DNA of 64,000 nt from Hysterangium stoloniferum (Eukaryota > Basidiomycota > Agaricomycetes > Hysterangiales > Hysterangiaceae). Below are positions 45,160-55,381 of the stretch, one piece after another. Position 1 is the first letter of the stretch, and each line of letters starts with the position of its first letter. The notes under the pieces were generated by a model that saw only the letters and a list, made by a program, of their open reading frames with translations, was not told where the DNA came from and made no database searches. Location: the NCBI GenBank assembly GCA_015178975.1, contig WHVD01000030.1, positions 186,001-250,000 on the forward strand. Reading direction: 5' to 3'. A program made the translations under genes and the position numbers.

Positions 45160-45446
45160 CTACTTCAGATCTGTCACCTGTTGAATTTCATTATTGTCAA
45201 TCATAGAATAAGTAACATAGCGCATGAGCCTCCCTTGTCCCTCAGTGTGTGAACTGCCGCTTCTCGAAATACCACTGGCAGCCTTGTGGCTTCCTCTAGA
45301 TGAGCCTATCGTCGCATGACCACTTACTGGGTAACGAGTTTGTGAGGAATCCCAGTCAGTTCCGAGGTTCTTTCCTGTATTGCTCAACTCTGCCTGCGTG
45401 TATGTTGGTGAATACGGTTTCGTCGATGGTGCCTTGTCCGTATCAG
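45160..45446 (-). pseudogene. Terminal exon of an unknown gene
   Basis: Open frame from a splice acceptor (TTGACGTTTTACAG at 45460-45447) to TAG at 45160-45162. It codes a Ser/Thr/Gly-rich C-terminus (SGHATIGSSRGSHKAASGIS, then MRYVTYSMIDNNEIQQ). The preceding exon is on the far side of the CACTA-like element at 49474-49285. Removing the element and one AGT copy leaves a 49-nt intron (GTGAGC...CAG) and an unbroken frame across the two exons. Family not recognised. The gene is truncated upstream where H3 pol resumes (about 49400-49475), so only its 3' part is here. Confidence 0.55.
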
Positions 45447-45496
45447 CTGTAAAACGTCAATAAAGCGGTCTTAGCTACACATGTGATACGCTCACT

Positions 45497-46190
45497 CACT
45501 GGAGGCACCCCAAGATTTTTGGATTTGCAAAACCTTCAGAAAATCTTGCTATTTGGCCAAATTTGCTAAGCATTCTTTGAACTGGAAAAACTGTTTGAAA
45601 ATCTTGGGTTTTAGTAGGTTTTTCTGAGGACAAAAATTGTATCTGAAAACCCTAAAAATGGTGATCAGGAAATTCTAAGGAAACATTGTTGGAAATAGCC
45701 TATTTTCTGTGGATTTTCTAAATAGGAAAATTCTTAAAAAAACCCTGGGTTTTGTTAGGGTTTTTCCACCCAACAGAATTCTATGAAAAATGTAATAATT
45801 TGCCTAGAGAAATCAATTGAAAACCACATATTTCTACTCAATTTTTCTGCTCAGGGAATTGGGTGAAAACTGTAGTTTTTTGCGAGGAAAATCTTGTGCC
45901 AAGACAAAGTTTTATTAATGTTTTGTCAAGGGGAAAACCATAATGAAATTGACAATTTAATTATATGGGAAATCATTGAATAATTATAGATTTCAATAAG
46001 ATTTTCCTTGGCCATAAACACTATGGAAATTCAAAAAATGTGTTGGTGAAATCTTGAAGAAATTAACAATTTCACATGAGTTTCTTAAAGGTTTTTCAAG
46101 ATGAGAAACCTTGAACTGATTTTTCCTGATTGAGCATGATTCACAATTGTTTGGAATGGTACAGTGGGATTCACAAATATTTAAGAGGAT
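45497..46190 (+). repeat. Left terminal inverted repeat of the foldback element
   Basis: AT-rich, no coding. Near-perfect reverse complement of 48588-49282, with only a few substitutions and short indels seen by eye. Confidence 0.85.
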
Positions 46191-46195
46191 TGTTT

Positions 46196-46680
46196 TAGAT
46201 TCAGGTAGATTCTTTTAGATTCAGATAGATTCTTGTAGATTCAGATAGATTCTTTTAGATTCAGATAGATTCTTTTAGATTCAGATAGATTCAGATAGAT
46301 TCAGATAGATTCTTTTAGATTCAGGTAGATTCTTTAGGATTCAGATAGATTCAGTGAGATTCACATAGATTCAGATAGATTCAGATAGATTTTCTTAGAT
46401 TCACATAGACTCTTTTAGATTCAGATAGATTCTTTTAGATTCAGATAGATTCTTTTAGATTCAGATAGATTCTTTTAGATTCAGATAGATTCTTTTAGAT
46501 TCAGATAGATTCTTTTAGATTCAGATAGATTCTTTTAGATTCAGATAGATTCTTTTAGATTCAGATAGATTCTTTTAGATTCAGATAGATTCTTTTAGAT
46601 TCAGATAGATTCTTTTAGATTCAGATAGATTCTTTTAGATTCAGATAGATTCTTTTAGATTCAGATAGATTCTTTTAGAT
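46196..46680 (+). repeat. Decamer satellite, forward arm
   Basis: Tandem GATTCAGATA-GATTCTTTTA units (20 bp, two related decamers). 46427-46680 is almost perfectly regular. Confidence 0.92.
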
Positions 46681-46719
46681 TCATCCTAAACCATAAAAAA
46701 ATCTAAGAGAATCTATATA

Positions 46720-48587
46720 TCTGAATCTATGTGAATCTAAAAGGATCTGTGTGAATCTATCTGAATCTATCTAAATCTATTTGAATCTATTGGAATCTAA
46801 AAGAATGTATGTGAATCTAAAAGAATCTATCTGAATCTATGTGAATCTCAAAGAATCTATCTGAATCTATCTGAATCTAAAAGAGTCTATGTCAATCTAA
46901 GAGAATCTATCTGAATCTATGTGAATCTCAAAGAATCTATCTGAATCTATCAGAATCTAAAAGAGTCTATATCTGAATCTAAAAGAATCTATCTGAATCT
47001 ATCTGAATCTATGTGAATATAAAAGAATCTATGTGAATCTAAAAGAATCTATCTGAATCTATGTGAATCTAAATGAATCTATCTGAATCTAAAAGAATCT
47101 GTCTGAATCTACAAGAATCTACCTGAATCTAAAATAATCTATCTGAATCTATGTGAATCTAAAAGAATCTATCTGAATCTAACAGAATCTATCTGAATCT
47201 ACAAGAATCTACCTGAATCTAAAATAATCTATCTGAATCTATGTGAATCTAAAAGAATTTATCTGCATCTATCTGAATCTAAAAGAATCTAAAAGAATCT
47301 ATCCAAATCTATCTGAATCTATTGGAATCTAAAAGAATGTATGTGTATCTAAAGAATCTATCTGAATCTATGTGAATCTCAAAGAATCTATCTGAATCTA
47401 TCTGAATCTATCTGAATCTATCTGAATCTATCTGAATCTATCTGAATCTATCTGAATCTATCTGAATCTAAAAGAATCTATGTGAATCTAAAAGAATCTA
47501 TGTGAATCTACATGAATCTACCTGAATCTAAAAGAATCTATCTGAATCTATGTGAATCTAAAAGAATCTATGTGAATTTAAGAGAATCTATCTGAATCTA
47601 AAAGAATCTATTTGAATCTAAAAGAATCTATGTGAATCTAAAAGAATCTACCTGAATCTAAAAGAATGTATGTGAATCTAAAAAATCTATCTGAATCTAA
47701 AAGAATCTATCTGAATCTAAAAGAATCCATCTGAATCTATCTGAATCTATCTGAATCTCAAAGAATCTATCTGAATCTAAAAGAATCTATCTGAATCTAA
47801 AAGAATCTATCTGAATCTATGTGAATCTAAAAGAATCTATGTGAATCTAAAAGAGTCTATGTGAATTTAAGAGAATCTATCTGAATCTAAAAGAATCTAA
47901 AAGAATCTAAAAGAATCTATGTGAATCTATGTGAATCTAAAAGAATCTATCTGAATCAATGTGAATCTAAAAGAATCTACCTGAATCTAAAAGAATGTAT
48001 GTGAATCTAAAAGAATCTATCTGAATCTAAAAGAATCTATCTGAATCTAAAAGAATCTATCTGAATCTAAAAGAATCTATCTGAATCTAAAAGAATCTAT
48101 CTGAATCTATGTGAATCTAAAAGAATCTATGTGAATCTAAAAGAGTCTATGTGAATCTAAGAGAATCTATCTGAATCTATCTGAATCTAAAAGAATCTAT
48201 CTAAAAGAATCTATCTGAATCTACAAGAATCTACCTGAATCTAAAATAATCTATCTGAATCTATGTGAATCTCACTGAATCTATCTGAATCTTAAAGAAT
48301 CTACCTGAATCTAAAAGAATCTATCTGAATCTATCTGAATCTCTCTGAATCTATCTGAATCTAAAAGAATCTATCTGAATCTAAAAGAATCTATCTGAAT
48401 CTAAAAGAATCTATCTGAATCTAAAAGAATCTATCTGAATCTAAAAGAATCTATCTGAATCTAAAAGAATCTATCTGAATCTATCTGAATCTATCTGAAT
48501 CTAAAAGAATCTATCTGAATCTAAAAGAATCTATCTGAATCTATCTGAATCTATCTGAATCTAAAAGAATCTACCTGAATCTAAAAC
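46720..48587 (-). repeat. Decamer satellite, inverted arm
   Basis: The same unit in opposite orientation (GAATCTATCT-GAATCTAAAA) for about 1.87 kb, with variants such as GAATCTATGT and GAATCTACAA. A 40-bp hinge with TCATCCTAAACCATAAAAAA (46680-46720) separates the arms. No ORF. Confidence 0.92.
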
Positions 48588-49282
48588 AATCCTCTTAAAT
48601 ATTTGTGAATCCCACTGTACCATTCCAAACAATTGTGAATCATGCTCAATCAGGAAAAATCAGTTCAAGGTTTCTCATCTTGAAAAACCTTTAAGAAACT
48701 CATGTGAAATTGTTAATTTCTTCAAGATTTCACCAACACATTTTTTGAATTTCCATAGTGTTTATGGCCAAGGAAAATCTTATTGAAATCTATAATTATT
48801 CAATGATTTCCCATATAATTAAATTGTCAATTTCATTATGGTTTTCCCCTTGACAAAACATTAATAAAACTTTGTCTTGGCACAAGATTTTCCTCGCAAA
48901 AAACTACAGTTTTCACCCAATTCCCTGAGCAGAAAAATTGAGTAGAAATATGTGGTTTTCAATTGATTTCTCTAGGCAAATTATTACATTTTTCATAGAA
49001 TTCTGTTGGGTGGAAAAACCCTAACAAAACCCAGGGTTTTTTTAAGAATTTTCCTATTTAGAAAATCCACAGAAAATAGGCTATTTCCAACAATGTTTCC
49101 TTAGAATGTCCTGATCAACATTTTTAGGGTTTTCAGATACAATTTTTGTCCTCAGAAAAACCTACTAAAACCCAAGATTTTTGAACAGTTTTTCCAGTTC
49201 AAAGAATGCTTAGCAAATTTGGCCAAATAGCAAGATTTTCTGAAGGTTTTGCAACTCCAAAAATCTTGGGGTGCCTCCAGTG
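48588..49282 (-). repeat. Right terminal inverted repeat of the foldback element
   Basis: Partner of 45497-46190. Confidence 0.85.
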
Positions 49283-49284
49283 AC

Positions 49285-49474
49285 TGCCACCTGTGAGACC
49301 GCTTGATTCTACCGCTGCTGATTTGTTAATATCACAATTCTCCGAAACATTTACAGTGGGACAGGATGTATTTTCTTCAAAAGCTGGTGGACTCCCATTA
49401 TTATCAATAAGACCTTGGTGCTTGTCTCCGAGGTTATCCGTCTCAACGCATCCACTCTCTCTAATTCCAACTCT
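49285..49474 (-). pseudogene. Upstream exon of the gene split by the foldback element
   Basis: Minus-strand frame open from a TAG at 49475-49477 to the A at 49285, reading GDKHQGLIDNNGSPPAFEEN and ending SSGLTGG. It joins in phase to the exon at 45446 if the 49-nt intron plus inserted element is removed. Its upstream part overlaps the start of H3 protease coding (plus strand, about 49440), so the true left edge of the gene fragment is uncertain. Confidence 0.45.
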
Positions 49475-52400
49475 CTATATGTAAAACTTGTTTCTGACTT
49501 TCTTGGAAATTTAGTGTTTCAAGCCCTGATAGATTCCAGCTCAACACACTGTTTTGTACATAGATACCACCTTTGCCATGAAACATAATCTGAAATTCCA
49601 TTCTGTTCCTGCAATTTCCTTGTGACTGTTTGATGGCACTAGCAATACAGCAATTACTCAAGCCTGCAACATGTCTATCTGGTTCCCATGTGGAACATCC
49701 CAGACAGTTACTTTTTTCATAACACAGTTGGACTCTAGCTGTTCGGCAGTTCTTGGATACAACTGGCTCACCTGATATAATCTGTTGATTGACTGGGTAT
49801 TGGGCAGTATTAATTTCCGGATTCCCGACACTTCCATTCTTCCTGCAGCATCTAATGTGGCCAGAGTCTTTTCAGCTTCTATGGCATCTCTGGCTTCTAC
49901 TGAAACCTCTGAACCTCTGAAAATCTCTCTCATCAATGCTTCGGCATTTGTTAGGGCAAGTAAACTGGACAGATCACAGTGTTTTTCGATCAGCTTAAAA
50001 GTTGATGAAGCATCTGGATGTTTTGCAACTCCAGAACTATCTGAGCATAAAGCTGACCTGGAAGGAGTTCCCGAAAAATACCATGATTTCACAGATATTT
50101 TCAGTTAGCAAAAAGCTGACCGGCTTGCACCACATAGGCCTTACGACTTAAAAATCAATATTGAGCCTGGTTCAAACCCTCCGTTAGGACCTATTTACCC
50201 ATTGTCCCAATCAGAACTTTCGTCTATTCGGGAGTTCTTGGATGAACATTTGTCGATAGGTTTTATCCATCCCTCAAAGTCTCAGTATGGAGCACCTGTC
50301 CTTTTTGTCAAGAAAAAAGATGGTTCCCTTTGACTCTGTGTCGACTTCAGAGGTTTAAATTCCATCACACAGAAAGATAAGTACCCACTTCCACTTGTTA
50401 CTGACTTACTCGATGCCCCATGGAAAGCTCAGATTTACACCAAAATAGACCTTAAACATGCCTATCATTTGGTCTGGATTGCCAAGGGCAATGAATGGAA
50501 AACTGCTTTTCAAACTCATTATGGATCCTTTGAATGGTTGGTTATGCTGTTTGGCCTTACCAACACCCCTTCCACTTTTCAATGTTTTGTTAATGATATA
50601 TTTTCTGACATGCTTGAAGTATGTGTTATAGTCTATTTGGACGACATTTTGGTATTCTCTGAAGACCCCGCTCTTCATGATGAACAGGTCCATGAAGTTT
50701 TCTGAAGACTCTGAAAAAATGGTCTTTTCACCAATGGTAAAAAATGCTATTTTGACATGGGTTTGATTGAATATTTAGGTTTCATTATTGGCCCAATGGT
50801 CTCTGTATCGATGAAACCAAACTTCAAGCGGTCCGCAATTGGCCCAAACCATGGAAAGTTAAAGACATCTAGTCATTTTTAGGTTTTGTGAACTTCTACC
50901 ATCATTTTATTTGGAACTACTTGGATATTACAATACCGCTCACTCATCTTACCCGTAAATCTCAACCATGGGTTTTTGATGACAAATGCCACTTCACTTT
51001 CCAGACTTTAAAAAATGCTTTCACTTCTGCTCCGATTCTTTCTCATTGGAAACCTGATGTTCCGATTATTGTGGAAACCGATGCTTCCAACTATGTGATC
51101 ACCATGATTCTTTCCATTCAGGATTCCAACAGTGAAATCCATCCAGTTGCATTTCTTTCTCAGACACTTTCAATCTCCGAACTCAACTACGATGTTCATG
51201 ATAAGGAACTTTTGGCAATATATTTGAAGCTTTCAAACATTGGCAGCACTACCTCGAAGGTTCTGCAACTCCTGTTGATGTCGTTATGGATCACAAAAAT
51301 CTCGAATACTTTTCCACTCCTAAACTTTTGACCCGCCGGCAAGCCCACTGGTCCGAATTTCTTTCCACTTTCAACATGATTATCTGTTTCTGACCTGGAC
51401 ATCTTGGTGGAAAACCAGATGCCATGACCCGACATTGGGATGTCTATCCTACAAAGGGGGAAAGTAACTATGCCGTTGTTAATCCACATAATTTGAAACC
51501 AGTTTTTACAACACAGCAACTTTCCACATCTATTCGAGCAACTTCCCTCTACTACCCAATTATGCGTAGCATTATGATTATGGAAATTGAGCAATTACAT
51601 CAAGATATCCTTTTGGCACTCATTTCCAATCTGGCTCTCAAGCTACATCTTGAAGTCCCCGATAACCCCAATCAACCCCAATGGTCACAAGACTCTCAAG
51701 GTTTTATCCATCTTGATGGATGTATCTACATTCCAGATTCCAACAATCTCCGACTCCACATACTCCGGTACAAACACAATCATCCAATCTCTGGACATTA
51801 TGGCATTAACAATACTCTTTGTTTAATCCAAAGAGAATATACTTGGCCCAACCTCCGAGATTTTGTAACCCAGTTCTGTAAGTCTTGCACCACCTGCTTA
51901 CACTTTAAAACCCAGAGACATAAGCCGTACGGCCTTCTCAAGCAACTTCCAATACCAGAAAAACCCTGGAACTCAATTTCCATGGATTTTATTGAACAAC
52001 TTCCGACTTCTGAAGGCTTTACATCCATCCTAGTCATTGTGGATTGATTCTCAAAACAAGGAAATTTCATACCCACTCATGATACAATCACGTCCTTACA
52101 ATTAGTGGAACTTTTTATCATTCATGTATTTTCCAAACATGGTGTTCCATCTCACGTAACTTCTGATTGAGGCTCCAAGTTTGTTTCCCAATTCTTCCAG
52201 GCCCTTGGAAAAGCCCTCGACATGAAATTACACTTCACCTCAGGATATCATCTAGAAGGTGATGGACAAATGGAACACGTCAACCAAACCCTGGAACAAT
52301 ATCTCTGCATCTATTGTAACTACCAACAGGACAACTGGAAATCCCTTCTTCCACTCGCAGAATTCACCTACAATAACTCTTTGAACACAACTACTGGCAT

Positions 52401-53050
52401 TTCTCCCTTTTTCACCAACAAAGGCTATAATCCAAATCTCACAGTACATTCTGAACGAGATTTGGCATCCACTTGCACTCAAGAATTTATTACTGATCTC
52501 GATGAGTTACATCAAGAACTTTGGAAAGCTATTTCTTCCGCCCAGGAACACTATCAACATTCTGCAGATAAAAACAGGATCCCACCTCCTAATTTTAAAA
52601 TTGGTGATCAAGTTTTCGTAAAACCTCAATTCTTCCGAACCACCCATCCTTCTAAAAAACTTGCTGAGAAATTCTTAGGCCCTTTCGAAATTATACCACA
52701 AGCCAGCTCACTTTTATGGACTCTCCGACTTTCCGATAGTATGCGAGCAGTTCACCCCATTTTCCACATTTCCATGTTTGAACCCTGTGTCCCTAACAAT
52801 ATCCTGGAATGTACTCAACCTCCACCTCCTCCAGTCATCATTGACGGAGAACCTGAATTTGAAGTTTCTGAGATTTTGGATTCTAAATTTGACAATCACT
52901 GATGTAGTTGTAAATTGCTCTATTTGGTCAAATGGGCAGGCTACGAAGGTACCGATGCAGAAACTTCATGGATACTGGCCATGGAACTTGGACACACTAT
53001 AGAAGTTGTAACTGACTTTCACATGGCGTATCCTAACAAACTTGAACCCT
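49440..53050 (+). pseudogene. pol: Element H3 pol: protease to chromodomain
   Basis: Protease: NASTLSNSNSLYVKLVSDFL and the active-site region FQALIDSSSTHCFV, where the usual Gly after Asp-Ser is Ser. Spacer, then RT with [20 protein letters not shown] and [13 protein letters not shown] (50633-50672). RNase H: VETDASNYVITMILSIQDSN. Integrase: zinc finger ending FCKSCTTC (near 51895), DDE core (LVIVD near 52044, SD near 52168, DGQMEHVNQTLEQYL near 52260-52306), C-terminal PFEIIPQ...VHPIFHISMFEP. Chromodomain EFEVSEILDSKF...YLVKWAGYEGTDAETSWILA (52854-52980). TGA at 50333, 50703, 52045, 52168 and 52900 replaces likely CGA, and frames shift in several places. The best-preserved H copy, but dead. 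Confidence 0.87.
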
Positions 53051-53089
53051 TATTGTCACTCTGATATTTCTGTTCCATTTTCTGTCTAC

Positions 53090-53764
53090 TTTTTCTGACA
53101 CTTCCAATCTGACACTCGTTATGCACAATCATGCTAGTTTCTTTTAAAAAAAAAAAATTTCAACTATCTTAAAGTTTCCGACACTCCAAATCCTCCTTTC
53201 ACTTCATCCTCCTCAACCTCCACATTTTCCACCATATCCTGCACCTCATCATTGTCACTTTCTGGCTCCTTTCCCGACCCCCACCTTTTCTCCACACATT
53301 CCAATACAAGCACCAGTAACACAGACTATCATGGATGATTTCTAACCATTCCAGAGCTTTAACCTTGTGTTTCTGTTCTGAAAATCAGTCATGTTCCAAA
53401 TTCTACAGAATCACTTACCTTAGGACTCGAAGGCCCAGCTTCTCCCTCAACTTCCACCACTTCGGCTTTTCACTGTATTCCAATCGTTATTGAAATAAAT
53501 ACGGAACATCGCACTCCCACTTACCTTTCTTTCCCTTATCTCCACCTGTGTTTCCACTGCATCAGCATCCCACTGTTTTTTCCCTGCCTCTTCCTTCAAC
53601 CTCCGATCCTCTGCCATTTTCCGCAACCATGCTTTCTTTTTTTCCTCCACCTCTTTTTCTGCTTTCATCTGCTCCAACTCGCACTTTTCCACCTTCTCCA
53701 CCTCCTTCAAGGCCCGCATCAACTCCCTCTCTTCCTGCTCTTGTTGTTTTTTCAACTCCTCCAT
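53090..53764 (-). pseudogene. Antisense accessory gene of H3
   Basis: Homologue of the H1 gene. Exon 1 (53764-53525, 80 codons) starts MEELKKQQEQEERELMRALK and is almost wholly a charged coiled-coil helix. Intron 1 is 53524-53473; exon 2 (53472-53419) ends GEAGPSSPK and has TGA as its first codon where H1 has CGA. Intron 2 has donor GTAAGT at 53418. Exon 3 reads KHKVKALEWLEIIHDSLCYW, reaching the first Cys-X2-Cys, but a deletion near 53300-53320 removes most of the zinc-like motif. The matching exon-intron plan in two copies shows the gene belongs to the element. Confidence 0.7.
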
Positions 53765-54059
53765 CCTTTGTCATTTTCATTGAAGTTCTTCAACTTTTGA
53801 CATTTTTTCAAGCACAGCAACTTCAGTGTCTGAATCTTCCGGAGTAGTGGCAAATAGCGGTGGAAAAATCAACATACAAGTTGTGGTTAAAGAAACAGAA
53901 TCATTAAATTCGAATATTTGGAAGTTTTTATACTCAGCCCAGCAGCCAAAACTTTCACTTCCAGAATTACATAAATTTCACGACACATAATGATCAACTG
54001 TCACTTCAACACTCAGTACCTAATCGCCTCTATGGGATTTTGGCCTAACAGGGAGGCAC

Positions 54060-54595
54060 TGTTACAACCCATTCCCAGATACTTCAATATCCAATTTTCC
54101 AATTTCCAACTACAGAATATTATAGTTCCCACACCTTCTGTAATCTCTCTTGTTCTATATTTGGTAATCTGTCTGTTGACAAGTATTCACTCGTTTGTTT
54201 GTTGTATTCCCATTTTGGAATAATAATCTCCCTAATCTGTCTTGTTGTATTCCCATACTTCCGTTTCCATCTTATTGTGGTCTTAGTTAGTAGTACAATA
54301 ACAAAAAGACTTATATTAGTTTCTGTGAATTTGTACTTTACTTTAGATCTGATATCGACTTAGTTTCTTATTCCTTCTTCCATCTTTCTGTATGCTCGAT
54401 ATTTGGAACTCTTCAAAACTCTGAATATCCATAACTTCCAGCATAAGTTCTGTCTTTGAAATTAAGGACTTCTGAGCATTTGCATAGAGGTGCAGCACAT
54501 AAGCTGAAGCTGACATCCTGACCCTATGCAATAGTTCCCAAGTACCGGTGACTTTCTGATAGTTCCAGAATAAGTTTCTGACACTGCACTTAACA
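54060..54595 (+). repeat. LTR family H, 3' LTR of H3
   Basis: 536 bp; preceded by CAGGGAGGCAC, followed by the TTGTG duplication. Confidence 0.9.
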
Positions 54596-54600
54596 TTGTG

Positions 54601-55029
54601 GAAATATGTTGGACTGTGATAACAAACAACTTAAATATCAAACAATATCATTAACAACCTCCCATTCAGCAATCCCACTGATCCAAAAGTCTCTCTGCCA
54701 AAACCTATGATGCCACAAAAGCCTGACTATATCTTGCATCTGAATAACAAGTGATCTGATTGCCTCCATTTGAGGTCTCATTTGAAAGTATGTAAAACAC
54801 CAATTTATCCTTGTTTTTTCAAGTAGATGGATATTAGACACTCCATTTGTACATTCATAAGAACTTTGTACATATTCCAACATGATGGCTCATTGTATTC
54901 ACCAATATTTTTGTCAACATTGCCTGAAGTTATGCAATTTGGCTTTGGCCACTTCATTACTAAAAAACAATACCACACAGGCTCATCCATAACACATATC
55001 ACATGTATGTGAAAAATGGAATCAGCACT
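54601..55029 (-). other. Possible gene remnant
   Basis: Overlapping minus frames (55098-54805 and 54883-54638) read VWYCFLVMKWPKPNCITSGN, NIGEYNEPSCWNMYKVLMNV and WHHRFWQRDFWISGIAEWEV. These look like coding sequence rather than chance, but I recognise no family. They form one end of, or lie next to, repeat M copy 2, so an unknown transposon gene is possible. Confidence 0.35.
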
Positions 55030-55381
55030 ATAATGTATTAGCCTTATTTTAATACTATCTTCTGAAAAAGAAGTCCAATGCTCTATCAAATTGTACAAAT
55101 ACTCAATTCACTGCAAGGTAAAATAATTTAAGTATTTGATTTTAATCAGTGGCAGCCTGAATAGACTCAGAACCCCTGAAGTCAAGAGTTTACTTGAATA
55201 TATGCACCTTACTTCACAAAGAAGGTTTTGAGAGCTGCTTTTGCAAGCTGTTCTTTTTCTGTGAAAATAATTACTAAAATATGAATAACAATTCACTGAT
55301 TCCAAAAGTAGATTCAACTTCGATTCTAGCTAGTTTATATATATTTATAAACAGGTCAAAAGATTAGATATAGAATAAAAC
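55030..55381. repeat. Repeat family M, copy 2
   Basis: Matches 32335-32714; interrupted at 55382 by the TRIM-like element and resumed at 56706-56740. Confidence 0.65.

Larger units (their letters stand above)
45497..49282. mobile_element. CACTA-like foldback element with decamer satellite core
   Basis: 3,786 bp. Ends are CACTGGAGGCACCCCAAGAT and its reverse complement, with ACT duplicated at 45494-45496 and 49283-49285. A CACTG terminus plus a 3-bp duplication is the hallmark of the CACTA (En/Spm) superfamily. Terminal inverted repeats are about 695 bp (45497-46190 and 48588-49282) and nearly identical. The core is a satellite whose units point one way at 46196-46680 and the other way at 46720-48587, so the whole element can fold back. 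No transposase or ORF, hence non-autonomous. Confidence 0.8.
39039..54595 (+). mobile_element. Element H3: full gypsy chromovirus with nested insertions
   Basis: 5' LTR 39039-39571, 3' LTR 54060-54595, and TTGTG at 39034-39038 and 54596-54600 define one insertion. Own parts in order: gag (39610-40301, 41721-42209, 42844-42879), protease-RT-RNase H-integrase-chromodomain (49440-53050), antisense accessory gene (53764-53090), polypurine tract CAGGGAGGCAC. Nested: LTR I (40302-41720, itself holding J3), solo LTR B (42210-42843), solo LTR C (42880-44092) with solo LTR H inside, and gene-like DNA holding a CACTA-like foldback (45497-49282). Confidence 0.9.

Noticed and set aside
46190..48600. CRISPR-like array of regular short repeats
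   Set aside because: Units are contiguous with no unique spacers, invert at a hinge and lie within terminal inverted repeats; this is satellite DNA in a eukaryotic transposon.
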